Shown here piece by piece: positions 1-6,199 of a DNA stretch of 6,199 bases. A program made the translations under genes and the position numbers. Where the stretch lies: NCBI GenBank assembly GCA_018646565.1, contig JABGUO010000031.1:1-6199 (forward strand). The letters are read 5' to 3'. The notes under the pieces were generated by a model that ran no database searches, was not told the origin of the DNA, and saw only the letters and a list, made by a program, of their open reading frames with translations. Source of the DNA: Opitutia bacterium (GTDB lineage: Bacteria > Verrucomicrobiota > Verrucomicrobiia > Opitutales > Seribacteraceae). Numbering within the stretch: the first letter of the stretch is position 1; each line of letters begins with the position of its first letter.

Positions 1-448
1 ATTGTTGGAAGAGCGTTTGTTACAGTTTGATGGTACTCTTCTTTTGGTCAGTCACGACCGCGATTTTCTTAACAACGTCGTCACCGCTACTTTTGCAATG
101 GATGGAAAAGGCGGAGTTACGGAATACGCGGGTGGCTGTGATCGTTGGCTGGCGGAACAGGAAGAGGGCAAGAATTCGAGTAATCGAGCAAAGCCCAGGG
201 TGGTTGAAAATAATGAAAAACCTCGAAAACTTTTAAATAAAGAAAAAGAAGCCCTGATTGAATTACCCAAAAAAATAGAAAAGATGGAAGCAGAACGGGA
301 TCAAATTACCGCGATTATGCAAAGTCCGGATTACTATCGAAACCCAAAGAGTGATCCAACCGGTGACCAAGAAAGTTTGGAGAAACTGGAGAAAAAAATC
401 GGCATTTCTTATTCACAGTGGGAAGAGCTCGAAGCCATCGCTGATTGA
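1..448 (+). CDS. uup: ABC-F family ATPase, Uup type, C-terminal fragment (5' end outside window)
   Basis: The frame is open from the window edge to TGA at 446-448, so only the last ~148 residues are present. The TTG at base 2 is an internal Leu codon, not a start. The fragment opens with the end of the second ATPase domain: LLLVSHDRDFLNNVV (fragment residues 13-27) holds the H-loop (switch) histidine of ABC ATPases, followed by the usual EYAGGCDRWL segment (41-50). A charged linker (~51-75) leads to a helical, coiled-coil-like C-terminal domain (~76-148) with KLLNKEKEALIELPKKIE, a PDYY turn near 109-112 and a WEELE end. This matches the C-terminal DNA-binding domain known for Uup and related ABC-F proteins. 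ABC-F proteins are soluble, lack transmembrane segments, and act on ribosomes or nucleic acids; Uup has been linked to transposon excision and replication/ribosome functions. The Walker A, signature and Walker B motifs lie upstream and cannot be checked. It is probably a housekeeping gene unrelated to the operon downstream. Confidence 0.9.
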   Translation, partial: LLEERLLQFDGTLLLVSHDRDFLNNVVTATFAMDGKGGVTEYAGGCDRWLAEQEEGKNSSNRAKPRVVENNEKPRKLLNKEKEALIELPKKIEKMEAERDQITAIMQSPDYYRNPKSDPTGDQESLEKLEKKIGISYSQWEELEAIAD

Positions 449-461
449 TGTTTTAATTTTT

Positions 462-482
462 CGTTAAAATTTCTTTTTAACG
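462..482. repeat. 8-bp inverted repeat (possible RNA hairpin)
   Basis: CGTTAAAA (462-469) and TTTTAACG (475-482) are perfect reverse complements around a five-base loop, 14 bases after the uup stop codon. A second, weaker pairing, TTTTAA (451-456) with TTAAAA (464-469), would exclude the first. Neither is followed by a T run on the strand that would need one, and the stems are mostly A-T, so this is a poor intrinsic terminator. The last base of the right arm is the first base of a Shine-Dalgarno sequence (482-487). It may be a weak terminator or attenuator, or chance pairing in AT-rich DNA. Confidence 0.35.
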
Positions 483-487
483 GAGAG
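482..487 (+). promoter_or_regulatory. Shine-Dalgarno sequence before the small upstream ORF
   Basis: GGAGAG lies seven bases before the ATG at 495. It is the only convincing ribosome binding site between the uup stop and the cytochrome gene at 612, which makes the small frame worth recording. It abuts the base of the inverted repeat at 462-482, so pairing there could affect access to it. Confidence 0.45.
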
Positions 488-494
488 TTTGAGT

Positions 495-605
495 ATGACG
501 GTTATAAGCCTTTTAACTGAAAAGTATTCTATTTCTTGTAATAATAAATTAAGCAATCCTGTTTTAAGAATGTTGCCATACAAACTGTTCAGGGTTTTTA
601 GTTAA
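495..605 (+). CDS. Possible 36-residue leader ORF upstream of the PSD1-family gene
   Basis: ATG at 495 opens a 36-codon frame ending in TAA at 603-605. The predicted peptide begins MTVISLLTEKYSISCNNK and ends in RMLPYKLFRVFS; it is mildly basic, with no recognised domain, no clear signal peptide and no membrane segment. Two points support translation: a GGAGAG Shine-Dalgarno seven bases upstream, and a stop codon only six bases before the ATG of the cytochrome gene, which has no purine-rich ribosome binding site of its own. The frame is the same as that of the downstream gene, separated by one TAA and two codons. The inferred role is translational coupling (termination and reinitiation) or a regulatory leader; the peptide itself may have no function. 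Against it, a 36-codon frame can arise by chance, and SD-less starts are common in PVC bacteria. No homology is claimed. Confidence 0.35.
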   Translation: MTVISLLTEKYSISCNNKLSNPVLRMLPYKLFRVFS

Positions 606-611
606 TTTAAT

Positions 612-3600
612 ATGAAATTCTCCCTTCCCCTTTTTTTTGTTTGTTTTTTAGTGTGCTCAGGCCAGGCGGAAAAAAAGTTAGAATTTAATCGTGATATTCG
701 ACCCATTCTTTCAGATGGGTGCTTTCATTGTCATGGCCCGGATGAAAAGGAAAGAAAAGGGGGCCTTCGATTGGACCTCGAAAGTGATGCTTTTAAGAAT
801 GCGAAATCTGGGTTTCCCGCAATTATTAAGGGGGATTCTGAAGAGAGTGAGATGATTGCCAGGATCTTTCTTTCCGTAGATGATGAGGAACATATGCCTC
901 CTCTGGAGAGCGGGAAGTCGATCACTCTAGAGCAAAAGGAAATTTTAAAAAAATGGATTGCGCAAGGGGCAGAGTATCAGGGCCATTGGGCATTTATAGC
1001 CCCGAAAAGGAGCTCAGTTCCATCAAATTCAGTCACCGGTCATCTAATTGATGCTTTTATTGTTGATCGACTGAAAGGGGAAGGAATGGAAATGCAGAGG
1101 CTTGCGGATAAGGAAACTTTATTACGCCGTGCCAGTCTTGATTTAATCGGATTGCCACCTTCGATTAACGAGGTTGATGACTTTGTAAATGATTCCTCTT
1201 CCAATGCATACGAAAAAGTATTGGACCGATTGCTCGGTTCTCCGCATTACGGAGAGAGAATGGCACTTGAATGGTTGGATCTTGCCCGTTACGCGGACAG
1301 TAATGGATTTCAGAGCGATGGCAGTCGGGATATGTGGCTTTGGCGTGACTGGTTAATCAATGCCTTTAATCGAAATCTTCCTTTTGATCAGTTTACCATC
1401 GAGCAATTGGCTGGGGATATGTTACCTAATCCAACGCAGGATCAGATTGTAGCGACCGGGTTTAATCGAAACCATCGACTGAATGGAGAAGGGGGGCGAA
1501 TTGTGGAGGAATGGTTTGTAGAAACAGTGATTGATCGCGTGGAAACGACCGGCACGAGTTGGTTGGCCCTTACGATGACCTGTGCCCGTTGCCATGATCA
1601 CAAGTATGACCCTATTTCACAAAAAGAATTTTTTGAATTTTTTGCCTATTTTAATTCCAATGAGGAAAGTGGTGTTCTTGCTGCGAACGGCAAGAATGGA
1701 TTTAACACGGCACCCTTTTTAAAAGTTCCCAGTTCTGAACAAAAAAGAAAAATTTCCCACTTAGAAGACTCTTTGCAAAAATCCCAAGACGAGATGAAGA
1801 GTGCGGAATCTAAAATGGAAGATGCCCTTACCAGTTGGCTAAAGCAAACCCGCGAAGAATTAGAAAAAAATAAAGCCCAGCCCAGTCCCTGGACAAAACT
1901 TACCAATGAAGAGGTGCTAAGTAAGGGCGGTGCTCAGTTCAAGAAACAGAAAGATGGTTCCTGGTTGGCCAGTGGAAAGAACCCATCAAGTGATACCTAT
2001 GAAGTGCGGAGTGAACTTAATACCAGTAAATTGGCTGGCGTTTTGATCGAGTCATTTTCTGATTCATCGTTTAAAGGAATTAAATTTGGGCGATCTGGTA
2101 ATGGGAATTTTGTGATGACCGGGTTGGAGGTGAAGTTGGAGTTTAAGGATAAGAAGAGAAAGCCAGTTGTTCTACAATTGGATAAGGCTGAGTCCAGTTA
2201 TGAGCAGGAGGGATATCCCGCGATTCAAGTGGTTAAAAATGCCGCGAACCTGAAGAAAAAAGGATCAAAAGGTTGGGCTGTTCATGGTTCCAATCCTACA
2301 AGGGAAAAAACAGTAAAGGCCATGTTTATGGCCAAGTCTCCCATTTCTCTGCCAAAGGGGGCCGTGCTGGTAGTCAAGATCTATCATCAATCGGCATTCG
2401 CAGATCACAATATCGGTCGATTTCGTATCCAACATGCGGAGAAAAAGGTAAGTTCCCTAGATGCGAAATCTGGAATTCCAGGAAATCTTGTTCCTCTTGT
2501 GCGTCAGAATGTTGAGGGTTTAACGCCTCAAGAATTAAACCAATTGAAAAAGTATTTTCGCACAGAGGTGGAAAATCCCGTTTCAGTGGCAAAAGTAAGA
2601 GCAGATCAATCCAAAAAAGCTTTAGATGATTTCATGTCTAAGGTTCCAAGTACCATGATTATGAAGGAAAAGTCCGCCCCAAGGGATGCATTCATTTTAA
2701 GTCGTGGAGAATATGATCAACCGACCGAAAAAGTAGGACGGGCACTTCCTGCAGTTCTTCCTCCGTTGCCCGAAGGTCAGCCTAATGATCGTCTCGGTTT
2801 GGCGCGTTGGTTGGTGTCAGGGGATCATCCTTTGACTGCCCGGGTTTGGGTAAATAGAATATGGGAGCGTTTTTTTGGTGTGGGAATTGTAAAGACTTCA
2901 GAGAATTTTGGTTCGCAGGCAGAATGGCCAGCTCACCCAGAACTGCTTGACTGGTTGGCGGTGGAATTTGCCAAGCCTACGGCCTTACCTAAAATAAATG
3001 GAAAACCTGCACAGGCTTGGGATATGAAGGGTATGATTAAATTTATTATGCTGAGTAAAGCTTATCGTCAAAATTCCTCAGCTCCGGAGGGTTATTTTAG
3101 AAAGGATCCTGAGAATCGCCTGTTGGCCCGAGGTCCCCGTTTCCGATTACATGGAGAATTGGTTCGGGATCAGGCTTTGGCAAGCAGTGGGTTACTGATT
3201 AAGAAAATTGGCGGACCTAGCACACGACCTTATATGCCTGCGGGGGTTTGGTCCGAAACAAATCGGTATGGAAATTTAAGAAACTATACGGCAGATGAGG
3301 GCGAGGGCTTGTATCGCCGTAGTATGTATACTTTTTGGAAGCGAACTGCTGCTCCTCCATCGATGCTTTTGTTTGATGCACCAAACCGAGAAGTTTGCTA
3401 CCCCAAGCGCTCGCGTACTAACACGCCATTACAGGCTCTTGCTTTGCTCAATGAGGTCACATATGTGGAAGCTGCTCGGAGCCTGGCCGAGAGAATGATG
3501 AAAGAAGGAGGTTCAGATATTCGTGGTCGATTAACCACTGGTTACCGGTTGGCCACATCACGAAGTCCCGATAAGCAGACTCTTTCTGTATTACAAAAAG

Positions 3601-3770
3601 GATTTGAAGAAAGAAAAATTCATTTTCAGGAAAATCAGGAGGCTGCAAAACAGATTATTTCCCATGGTAAAAAGCAGCCGGATGAAAATTTAGAACCCGT
3701 TGAATTAGCCGCTTATACTGTCACTGCGAATGTGCTTTTAAACTTAGACCGTGTTATCACCAAAGATTAG
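612..3770 (+). CDS. PSCyt1-PSCyt2-PSD1 protein (DUF1549/DUF1553), exported c-type cytochrome protein
   Basis: This 1052-residue protein has the full PVC-type layout. A Sec signal peptide (1-19, probable cleavage after GQA) leads to a PSCyt1 c-type heme domain (~25-118) with CFHCH at 37-41 and HMPP at 94-97, whose Met95 is the likely axial ligand. PSCyt2/DUF1549 (~144-355) contains [13 protein letters not shown] (172-184) and a second CxxCH, CARCH, at 324-328. A charged coiled coil (~375-421) and a beta-rich insert (~427-613, ending HNIGRFRI) come next. PSD1/DUF1553 (~691-1045) has [14 protein letters not shown] (691-704), NRIWERFFG (748-756) and [19 protein letters not shown] (from 925). The length is usual for the family. 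The start is fixed by the signal peptide; the base region before it lacks a Shine-Dalgarno. The biochemical role of the family is not established. Heme binding implies electron transfer outside the cytoplasm, and the neighbours suggest work with the DUF1501 protein and the flavoprotein. Family assignment is firm; function is inferred. Confidence 0.95.
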   Translation: MKFSLPLFFVCFLVCSGQAEKKLEFNRDIRPILSDGCFHCHGPDEKERKGGLRLDLESDAFKNAKSGFPAIIKGDSEESEMIARIFLSVDDEEHMPPLESGKSITLEQKEILKKWIAQGAEYQGHWAFIAPKRSSVPSNSVTGHLIDAFIVDRLKGEGMEMQRLADKETLLRRASLDLIGLPPSINEVDDFVNDSSSNAYEKVLDRLLGSPHYGERMALEWLDLARYADSNGFQSDGSRDMWLWRDWLINAFNRNLPFDQFTIEQLAGDMLPNPTQDQIVATGFNRNHRLNGEGGRIVEEWFVETVIDRVETTGTSWLALTMTCARCHDHKYDPISQKEFFEFFAYFNSNEESGVLAANGKNGFNTAPFLKVPSSEQKRKISHLEDSLQKSQDEMKSAESKMEDALTSWLKQTREELEKNKAQPSPWTKLTNEEVLSKGGAQFKKQKDGSWLASGKNPSSDTYEVRSELNTSKLAGVLIESFSDSSFKGIKFGRSGNGNFVMTGLEVKLEFKDKKRKPVVLQLDKAESSYEQEGYPAIQVVKNAANLKKKGSKGWAVHGSNPTREKTVKAMFMAKSPISLPKGAVLVVKIYHQSAFADHNIGRFRIQHAEKKVSSLDAKSGIPGNLVPLVRQNVEGLTPQELNQLKKYFRTEVENPVSVAKVRADQSKKALDDFMSKVPSTMIMKEKSAPRDAFILSRGEYDQPTEKVGRALPAVLPPLPEGQPNDRLGLARWLVSGDHPLTARVWVNRIWERFFGVGIVKTSENFGSQAEWPAHPELLDWLAVEFAKPTALPKINGKPAQAWDMKGMIKFIMLSKAYRQNSSAPEGYFRKDPENRLLARGPRFRLHGELVRDQALASSGLLIKKIGGPSTRPYMPAGVWSETNRYGNLRNYTADEGEGLYRRSMYTFWKRTAAPPSMLLFDAPNREVCYPKRSRTNTPLQALALLNEVTYVEAARSLAERMMKEGGSDIRGRLTTGYRLATSRSPDKQTLSVLQKGFEERKIHFQENQEAAKQIISHGKKQPDENLEPVELAAYTVTANVLLNLDRVITKD

Positions 3771-3773
3771 GAG
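3769..3773 (+). promoter_or_regulatory. Ribosome binding site that decides the DUF1501 start
   Basis: AGGAG overlaps the last two bases of the TAG stop of the upstream gene and lies seven bases before ATG 3781. It favours 3781 over the in-frame GTG at 3751, which lies inside the preceding gene. Its position also suggests translational coupling of the two genes. Confidence 0.75.
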
Positions 3774-3780
3774 TTTTACT

Positions 3781-5256
3781 ATGAATCATTTTAATCAGCT
3801 ACTCACTTCCAAAATAAATCTTTCATCGACTCAGGATTTTTTGAATCGGCGAATTTTTCTTCGTAATGGAGCGGCGGCACTTAGTGCTACTGCATTGGCC
3901 GGATTATTATCCCCACAAAAAGGGCAAGCCAAAGATCCTGGTTTACAAGGCTTTCCCCATTTTCCAGCCAAAGCGAAACGGGTTATTTATTTATTCCAAT
4001 CCGGAGCACCTTCTCAGATGGACCTGTTTGATCCAAAGCCATCGATGGAGAAAGTTCGTGGTCAGGATCTTCCGGAATCGATTCGTAAGGGGCAGCGTTT
4101 GACAACCATGACTTCGGGCCAGAAAAATTTTCCGGTTGCACCCAGTATTTTTAAATTTGCAAGGCATGGGCAATCGGGGCAATGGATGAGTGATGTTCTG
4201 CCCCATTTGTCCAAGCAGGCAGATGAGTTGTGCTTTATTAAATCAATGCATACCGAGGCAATTAATCATGATCCTGCGATCACTTTTTGCCAAACCGGGC
4301 ATCAGTTAGCTGGCCGTCCGAGTATTGGCTCATGGTTGAGCTATGGTCTGGGAACCGAAAATTCGGAATTGCCGTCTTATGTTGTTCTTACTTCATGGGG
4401 CACGGGTCGACCAAATGATCAACCGTTATATGATCGACTTTGGGGTGCCGGTTTTCTTCCCACTCAACACCAAGGAGTGAAATTCAGAAATTCGGGCGAT
4501 CCAGTTCTTTATCTATCCGATCCGAAAGGAATGAACCGTACTATGAGGCGGGATATGTTGGATGAATTGGCTATGCTTAACCGAAAAGATCATCAGTTGG
4601 TCAAAGATCCCGAGATAGATGCCCGTATTTCGCAATATGAAATGGCTTTTCGGATGCAGACCAGTGTCCCCGAATTAACGGATGTTTCCGAGGAGCCAAA
4701 GCATATTTTAGACAGCTATGGACCGGATGTTTTAAAGCCGGGAACCTATGCTGCAAATTGCCTGCTTGCCCGACGTATGGCGGAGCGCGATGTTCGATGC
4801 ATTCAATTGTTCCATATGGGATGGGATCACCACGGTGGTTTACCAAACGCAATTAAAGGACAATGCCGGGATGTGGATCAACCCACTGCAGCATTGATTC
4901 AGGACCTAAAACAAAGAGGACTGTTGGAAGATACTCTGATTGTTTGGGGAGGAGAGTTTGGTAGGACCATTTACTCCCAAGGGAAGTTAACGGAAACAAA
5001 TTATGGTCGGGATCATCATCCGAGATGCTTTACTATTTTTATGGCGGGAGCAGGAATTAAAAAAGGTATGTCTTATGGTTCCACTGATGACTATTGCTAT
5101 AACATTACCGAGAGCCCAGTACATGTTCATGACTTGAATGCGACTATTATGCATTTGCTTGGGGTTGACCATAAAAAGCTCACTTACCGCTTTCAGGGCA
5201 GAGATTTTCGTTTAACCGATATTCACGGAAATATTATCAAGGATATCCTTTCTTAA
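3781..5256 (+). CDS. DUF1501 protein, Tat-exported, sulfatase/alkaline-phosphatase-like
   Basis: From ATG 3781 the protein has 491 residues. A twin-arginine signal, NRRIFLRNG (22-30), precedes a hydrophobic stretch (31-43) with likely cleavage after GQA (48-50), so a folded, probably metal- or cofactor-bearing protein is exported to the periplasm. DUF1501 proteins belong to the alkaline phosphatase/sulfatase-like superfamily. Visible family blocks are [13 protein letters not shown] (75-87), [12 protein letters not shown] (162-173), GWDHHGG (347-353), WGGEFGRT (389-396), GRDHHPR (409-415) and [16 protein letters not shown] (448-463). The clustered Asp, His and Glu residues are the natural metal-ligand candidates, though their individual roles are not shown here. 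No formylglycine motif of true sulfatases (CxPxR) is seen. The gene follows the PSD1-family gene after ten bases, the standard PVC arrangement, implying that the two act together. It appears intact and of normal length. Substrate and reaction are unknown. Confidence 0.93.
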   Translation: MNHFNQLLTSKINLSSTQDFLNRRIFLRNGAAALSATALAGLLSPQKGQAKDPGLQGFPHFPAKAKRVIYLFQSGAPSQMDLFDPKPSMEKVRGQDLPESIRKGQRLTTMTSGQKNFPVAPSIFKFARHGQSGQWMSDVLPHLSKQADELCFIKSMHTEAINHDPAITFCQTGHQLAGRPSIGSWLSYGLGTENSELPSYVVLTSWGTGRPNDQPLYDRLWGAGFLPTQHQGVKFRNSGDPVLYLSDPKGMNRTMRRDMLDELAMLNRKDHQLVKDPEIDARISQYEMAFRMQTSVPELTDVSEEPKHILDSYGPDVLKPGTYAANCLLARRMAERDVRCIQLFHMGWDHHGGLPNAIKGQCRDVDQPTAALIQDLKQRGLLEDTLIVWGGEFGRTIYSQGKLTETNYGRDHHPRCFTIFMAGAGIKKGMSYGSTDDYCYNITESPVHVHDLNATIMHLLGVDHKKLTYRFQGRDFRLTDIHGNIIKDILS

Positions 5257-5262
5257 TCTTCT

Positions 5263-5268
5263 TATAAT
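5263..5268 (+). promoter_or_regulatory. TATAAT hexamer before the flavoprotein gene (weak promoter candidate)
   Basis: A perfect TATAAT lies in the 24-base gap between the DUF1501 stop and the TTG start. No -35-like hexamer is found 16-18 bases upstream, where the sequence is the end of the DUF1501 coding region. If used, transcription would start only a few bases before the TTG, giving a nearly leaderless mRNA. Chance occurrence in AT-rich spacer DNA is the simpler reading. Confidence 0.15.
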
Positions 5269-5280
5269 TCTATCAGAACT

Positions 5281-6199
5281 TTGAAAAAACAAACTTCAAG
5301 ACGGAGAGAATTTCTTCGCGTAATAGGTGGGGTCGGAGTTGCCTCTCTTAGTGTTCCTAATTATCTAATAGGTGCCAAGCCCAGTGCCGCGTTAAGTCGT
5401 TCGGGTGTATTGCTTGAGGCCTCCTCCTTTGCCAAACCGGGTGGTTGGAAAATCGATACCCAGCATTATTTACAGATGGGTGGAAATTATCTATTGGCTC
5501 ACGGAATGGGCAAACCGGTTGAAGATGCTGAGACTGTAGTGGATTTGCCTGCGTCGGGTAAATGGAATGTCTGGGTCAGGAATCGGGACTGGTGTAAAGG
5601 AGAGTGGCAGTCACCGGGACGCTTTCAGGTCTTGGTTGAAGGCAAGCCTCTTCAGATTACTTTTGGTGAAGCTGAGGAATCCTGGCACTGGCAGTCCGGT
5701 GGTTCGGTTGAAATTGCGAAAGCTGGAAAAACCAAAATTTCTCTTCGCGACCTGACTGGGTTTGATGGACGTTGTGATGCAATATTTTTTACCCAGGAAT
5801 CAAATCCGTCTTTGCCGGAGGAGGATCTAAAGGAATTATCTGACTGGAAGGATGTGCTCGCCGGTCGGTCGAAGGAAAAAGTCGAGGAGTTGTCTTTCGA
5901 CCTTGTTGTCGTTGGAGGCGGGATGTCCGGTTGTGGAGCAGCACTTGCCGCCCGTTCTCAAGGATTAAGGGTCGCGGTGATTCAGGATCGACCACTTTTT
6001 GGAGGTAATGCCAGCCAGGAGATCAGGGTTCATACCCTTGGTATTCATGGCTATGGTTCAGACATTCTCAAATCAATCGACACGATCCATTATCCAAACG
6101 GAAATGAGAAAGCCAAAGTGGATCAGGTTAAAAGAGAAAAAACTATGGCAGAATCCGGCGTTGATTTATTCGCCCATCATACTGCGTGTGGATTGGAGA
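5281..6199 (+). CDS. FAD-dependent oxidoreductase with Tat signal and N-terminal beta domain (3' end outside window)
   Basis: The frame is open from TTG 5281 to the window edge, giving 306 residues of a longer protein. It opens with a twin-arginine signal, SRRREFLRVIGG (6-17), with likely cleavage after IGA (30-32). Residues ~38-175 form a beta-rich domain with MGGNYLLAHGMGKPV (66-80) and DLTGFDGRCDAIFFT (157-171), resembling a carbohydrate-binding-type module. An FAD-binding Rossmann motif follows, VVVGGGMSGCG (209-219), then QDR (235-237) and GGNAS (241-245), as in FAD_oxidored (PF12831)-type proteins. Gln235 occupies the place where an acidic residue usually binds the FAD ribose; Asp236 is next to it. 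TTG is chosen because it is the only common start codon ahead of the arginine pair, and no Shine-Dalgarno is seen, so coupling to the DUF1501 gene 24 bases upstream is likely. Role inferred: periplasmic oxidation of a sugar-like or other organic substrate. The catalytic C-terminal part is missing. Confidence 0.88.
   Translation, partial: MKKQTSRRREFLRVIGGVGVASLSVPNYLIGAKPSAALSRSGVLLEASSFAKPGGWKIDTQHYLQMGGNYLLAHGMGKPVEDAETVVDLPASGKWNVWVRNRDWCKGEWQSPGRFQVLVEGKPLQITFGEAEESWHWQSGGSVEIAKAGKTKISLRDLTGFDGRCDAIFFTQESNPSLPEEDLKELSDWKDVLAGRSKEKVEELSFDLVVVGGGMSGCGAALAARSQGLRVAVIQDRPLFGGNASQEIRVHTLGIHGYGSDILKSIDTIHYPNGNEKAKVDQVKREKTMAESGVDLFAHHTACGLE

Noticed and set aside
449..611. Sigma70-type promoter in the spacer before the operon
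   Set aside because: TATAAG at 503-508, the TAATAA at 539-544 and TTGCCA at 573-578 each resemble half a promoter, but none has a partner hexamer at 16-18 bases. Such matches are expected in AT-rich DNA.
495..614. N-terminal extension of the cytochrome protein by readthrough of TAA 603-605
   Set aside because: The frames are in register, but ATG 612 begins a good signal peptide, which an extension of 39 residues would bury.
642..668. Lipoprotein cleavage at Cys15 of the cytochrome protein
   Set aside because: The residues before Cys15 are Phe-Leu-Val, which do not fit a lipobox (Leu at -3, small residues at -2 and -1). Cleavage after GQA at residues 17-19 fits better.
1646..1906. Open frames on the minus strand and in other frames inside the large genes
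   Set aside because: They overlap well-supported coding sequence, show no recognisable domains and have no convincing ribosome binding sites.
3751..3780. GTG at 3751 as the start of the DUF1501 protein, adding ten residues
   Set aside because: It lies inside the preceding gene, whereas ATG 3781 has an AGGAG site seven bases upstream and already gives a full Tat signal.
5281..6199. Naming the flavoprotein a xanthan lyase, a label I recall on some related PVC proteins
   Set aside because: The visible motifs are those of an FAD oxidoreductase and nothing in the visible part indicates a polysaccharide lyase.
1..6199. tRNA or rRNA genes, CRISPR arrays, insertion sequences, riboswitches
   Set aside because: No spaced direct repeats, transposase motifs, tRNA-like cloverleaf or recognised aptamer was seen on reading; nearly all the sequence is explained by coding regions.

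Overview
The window looks like chromosomal DNA from the Planctomycetota-Verrucomicrobiota-Lentisphaerota (PVC) group. The main reason is the adjacent pair of a large PSCyt1/PSCyt2/PSD1 cytochrome-type protein and a Tat-exported DUF1501 protein, a pairing that is abundant in that group and rare elsewhere. Base composition is moderate to low in GC (by eye about 45% in genes and clearly lower between them), which fits a marine verrucomicrobial or lentisphaeral lineage better than a GC-rich planctomycete. The species cannot be named from the sequence.

Layout: all recognised genes are on the + strand. Bases 1-448 hold the 3' end of an ABC-F ATPase of the Uup type, cut by the window edge. A 163-base AT-rich gap (449-611) follows. 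It contains an 8-bp inverted repeat and a possible 36-codon open frame (495-605) with a good Shine-Dalgarno sequence, which ends six bases before the next start. Then come three genes spaced like an operon: the PSD1-family c-type cytochrome protein (612-3770), the DUF1501 protein (3781-5256, 10-base gap), and a flavoprotein oxidoreductase starting at a TTG (5281, 24-base gap) that runs off the 3' end. No tRNA, rRNA, CRISPR array, transposase or phage gene was seen, and no stretch over 300 bases lacks a gene.

How the genes may work together: all three operon products carry export signals, Sec-type for the cytochrome protein and twin-arginine for the other two. They would meet in the periplasm or on the outer face of the cytoplasmic membrane. 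One carries a c-heme site, one an alkaline-phosphatase/sulfatase-like fold with a likely metal site, and one an FAD site behind a beta-rich, carbohydrate-binding-like domain. A reasonable inference is a periplasmic oxidation system for a carbohydrate-type substrate, in which the flavoprotein passes electrons to the cytochrome. The substrate is unknown, and I know of no established biochemical role for PSD1/DUF1501 pairs. The most original local observation is the short upstream frame that may drive translation of the cytochrome gene, whose own start lacks a ribosome binding site.
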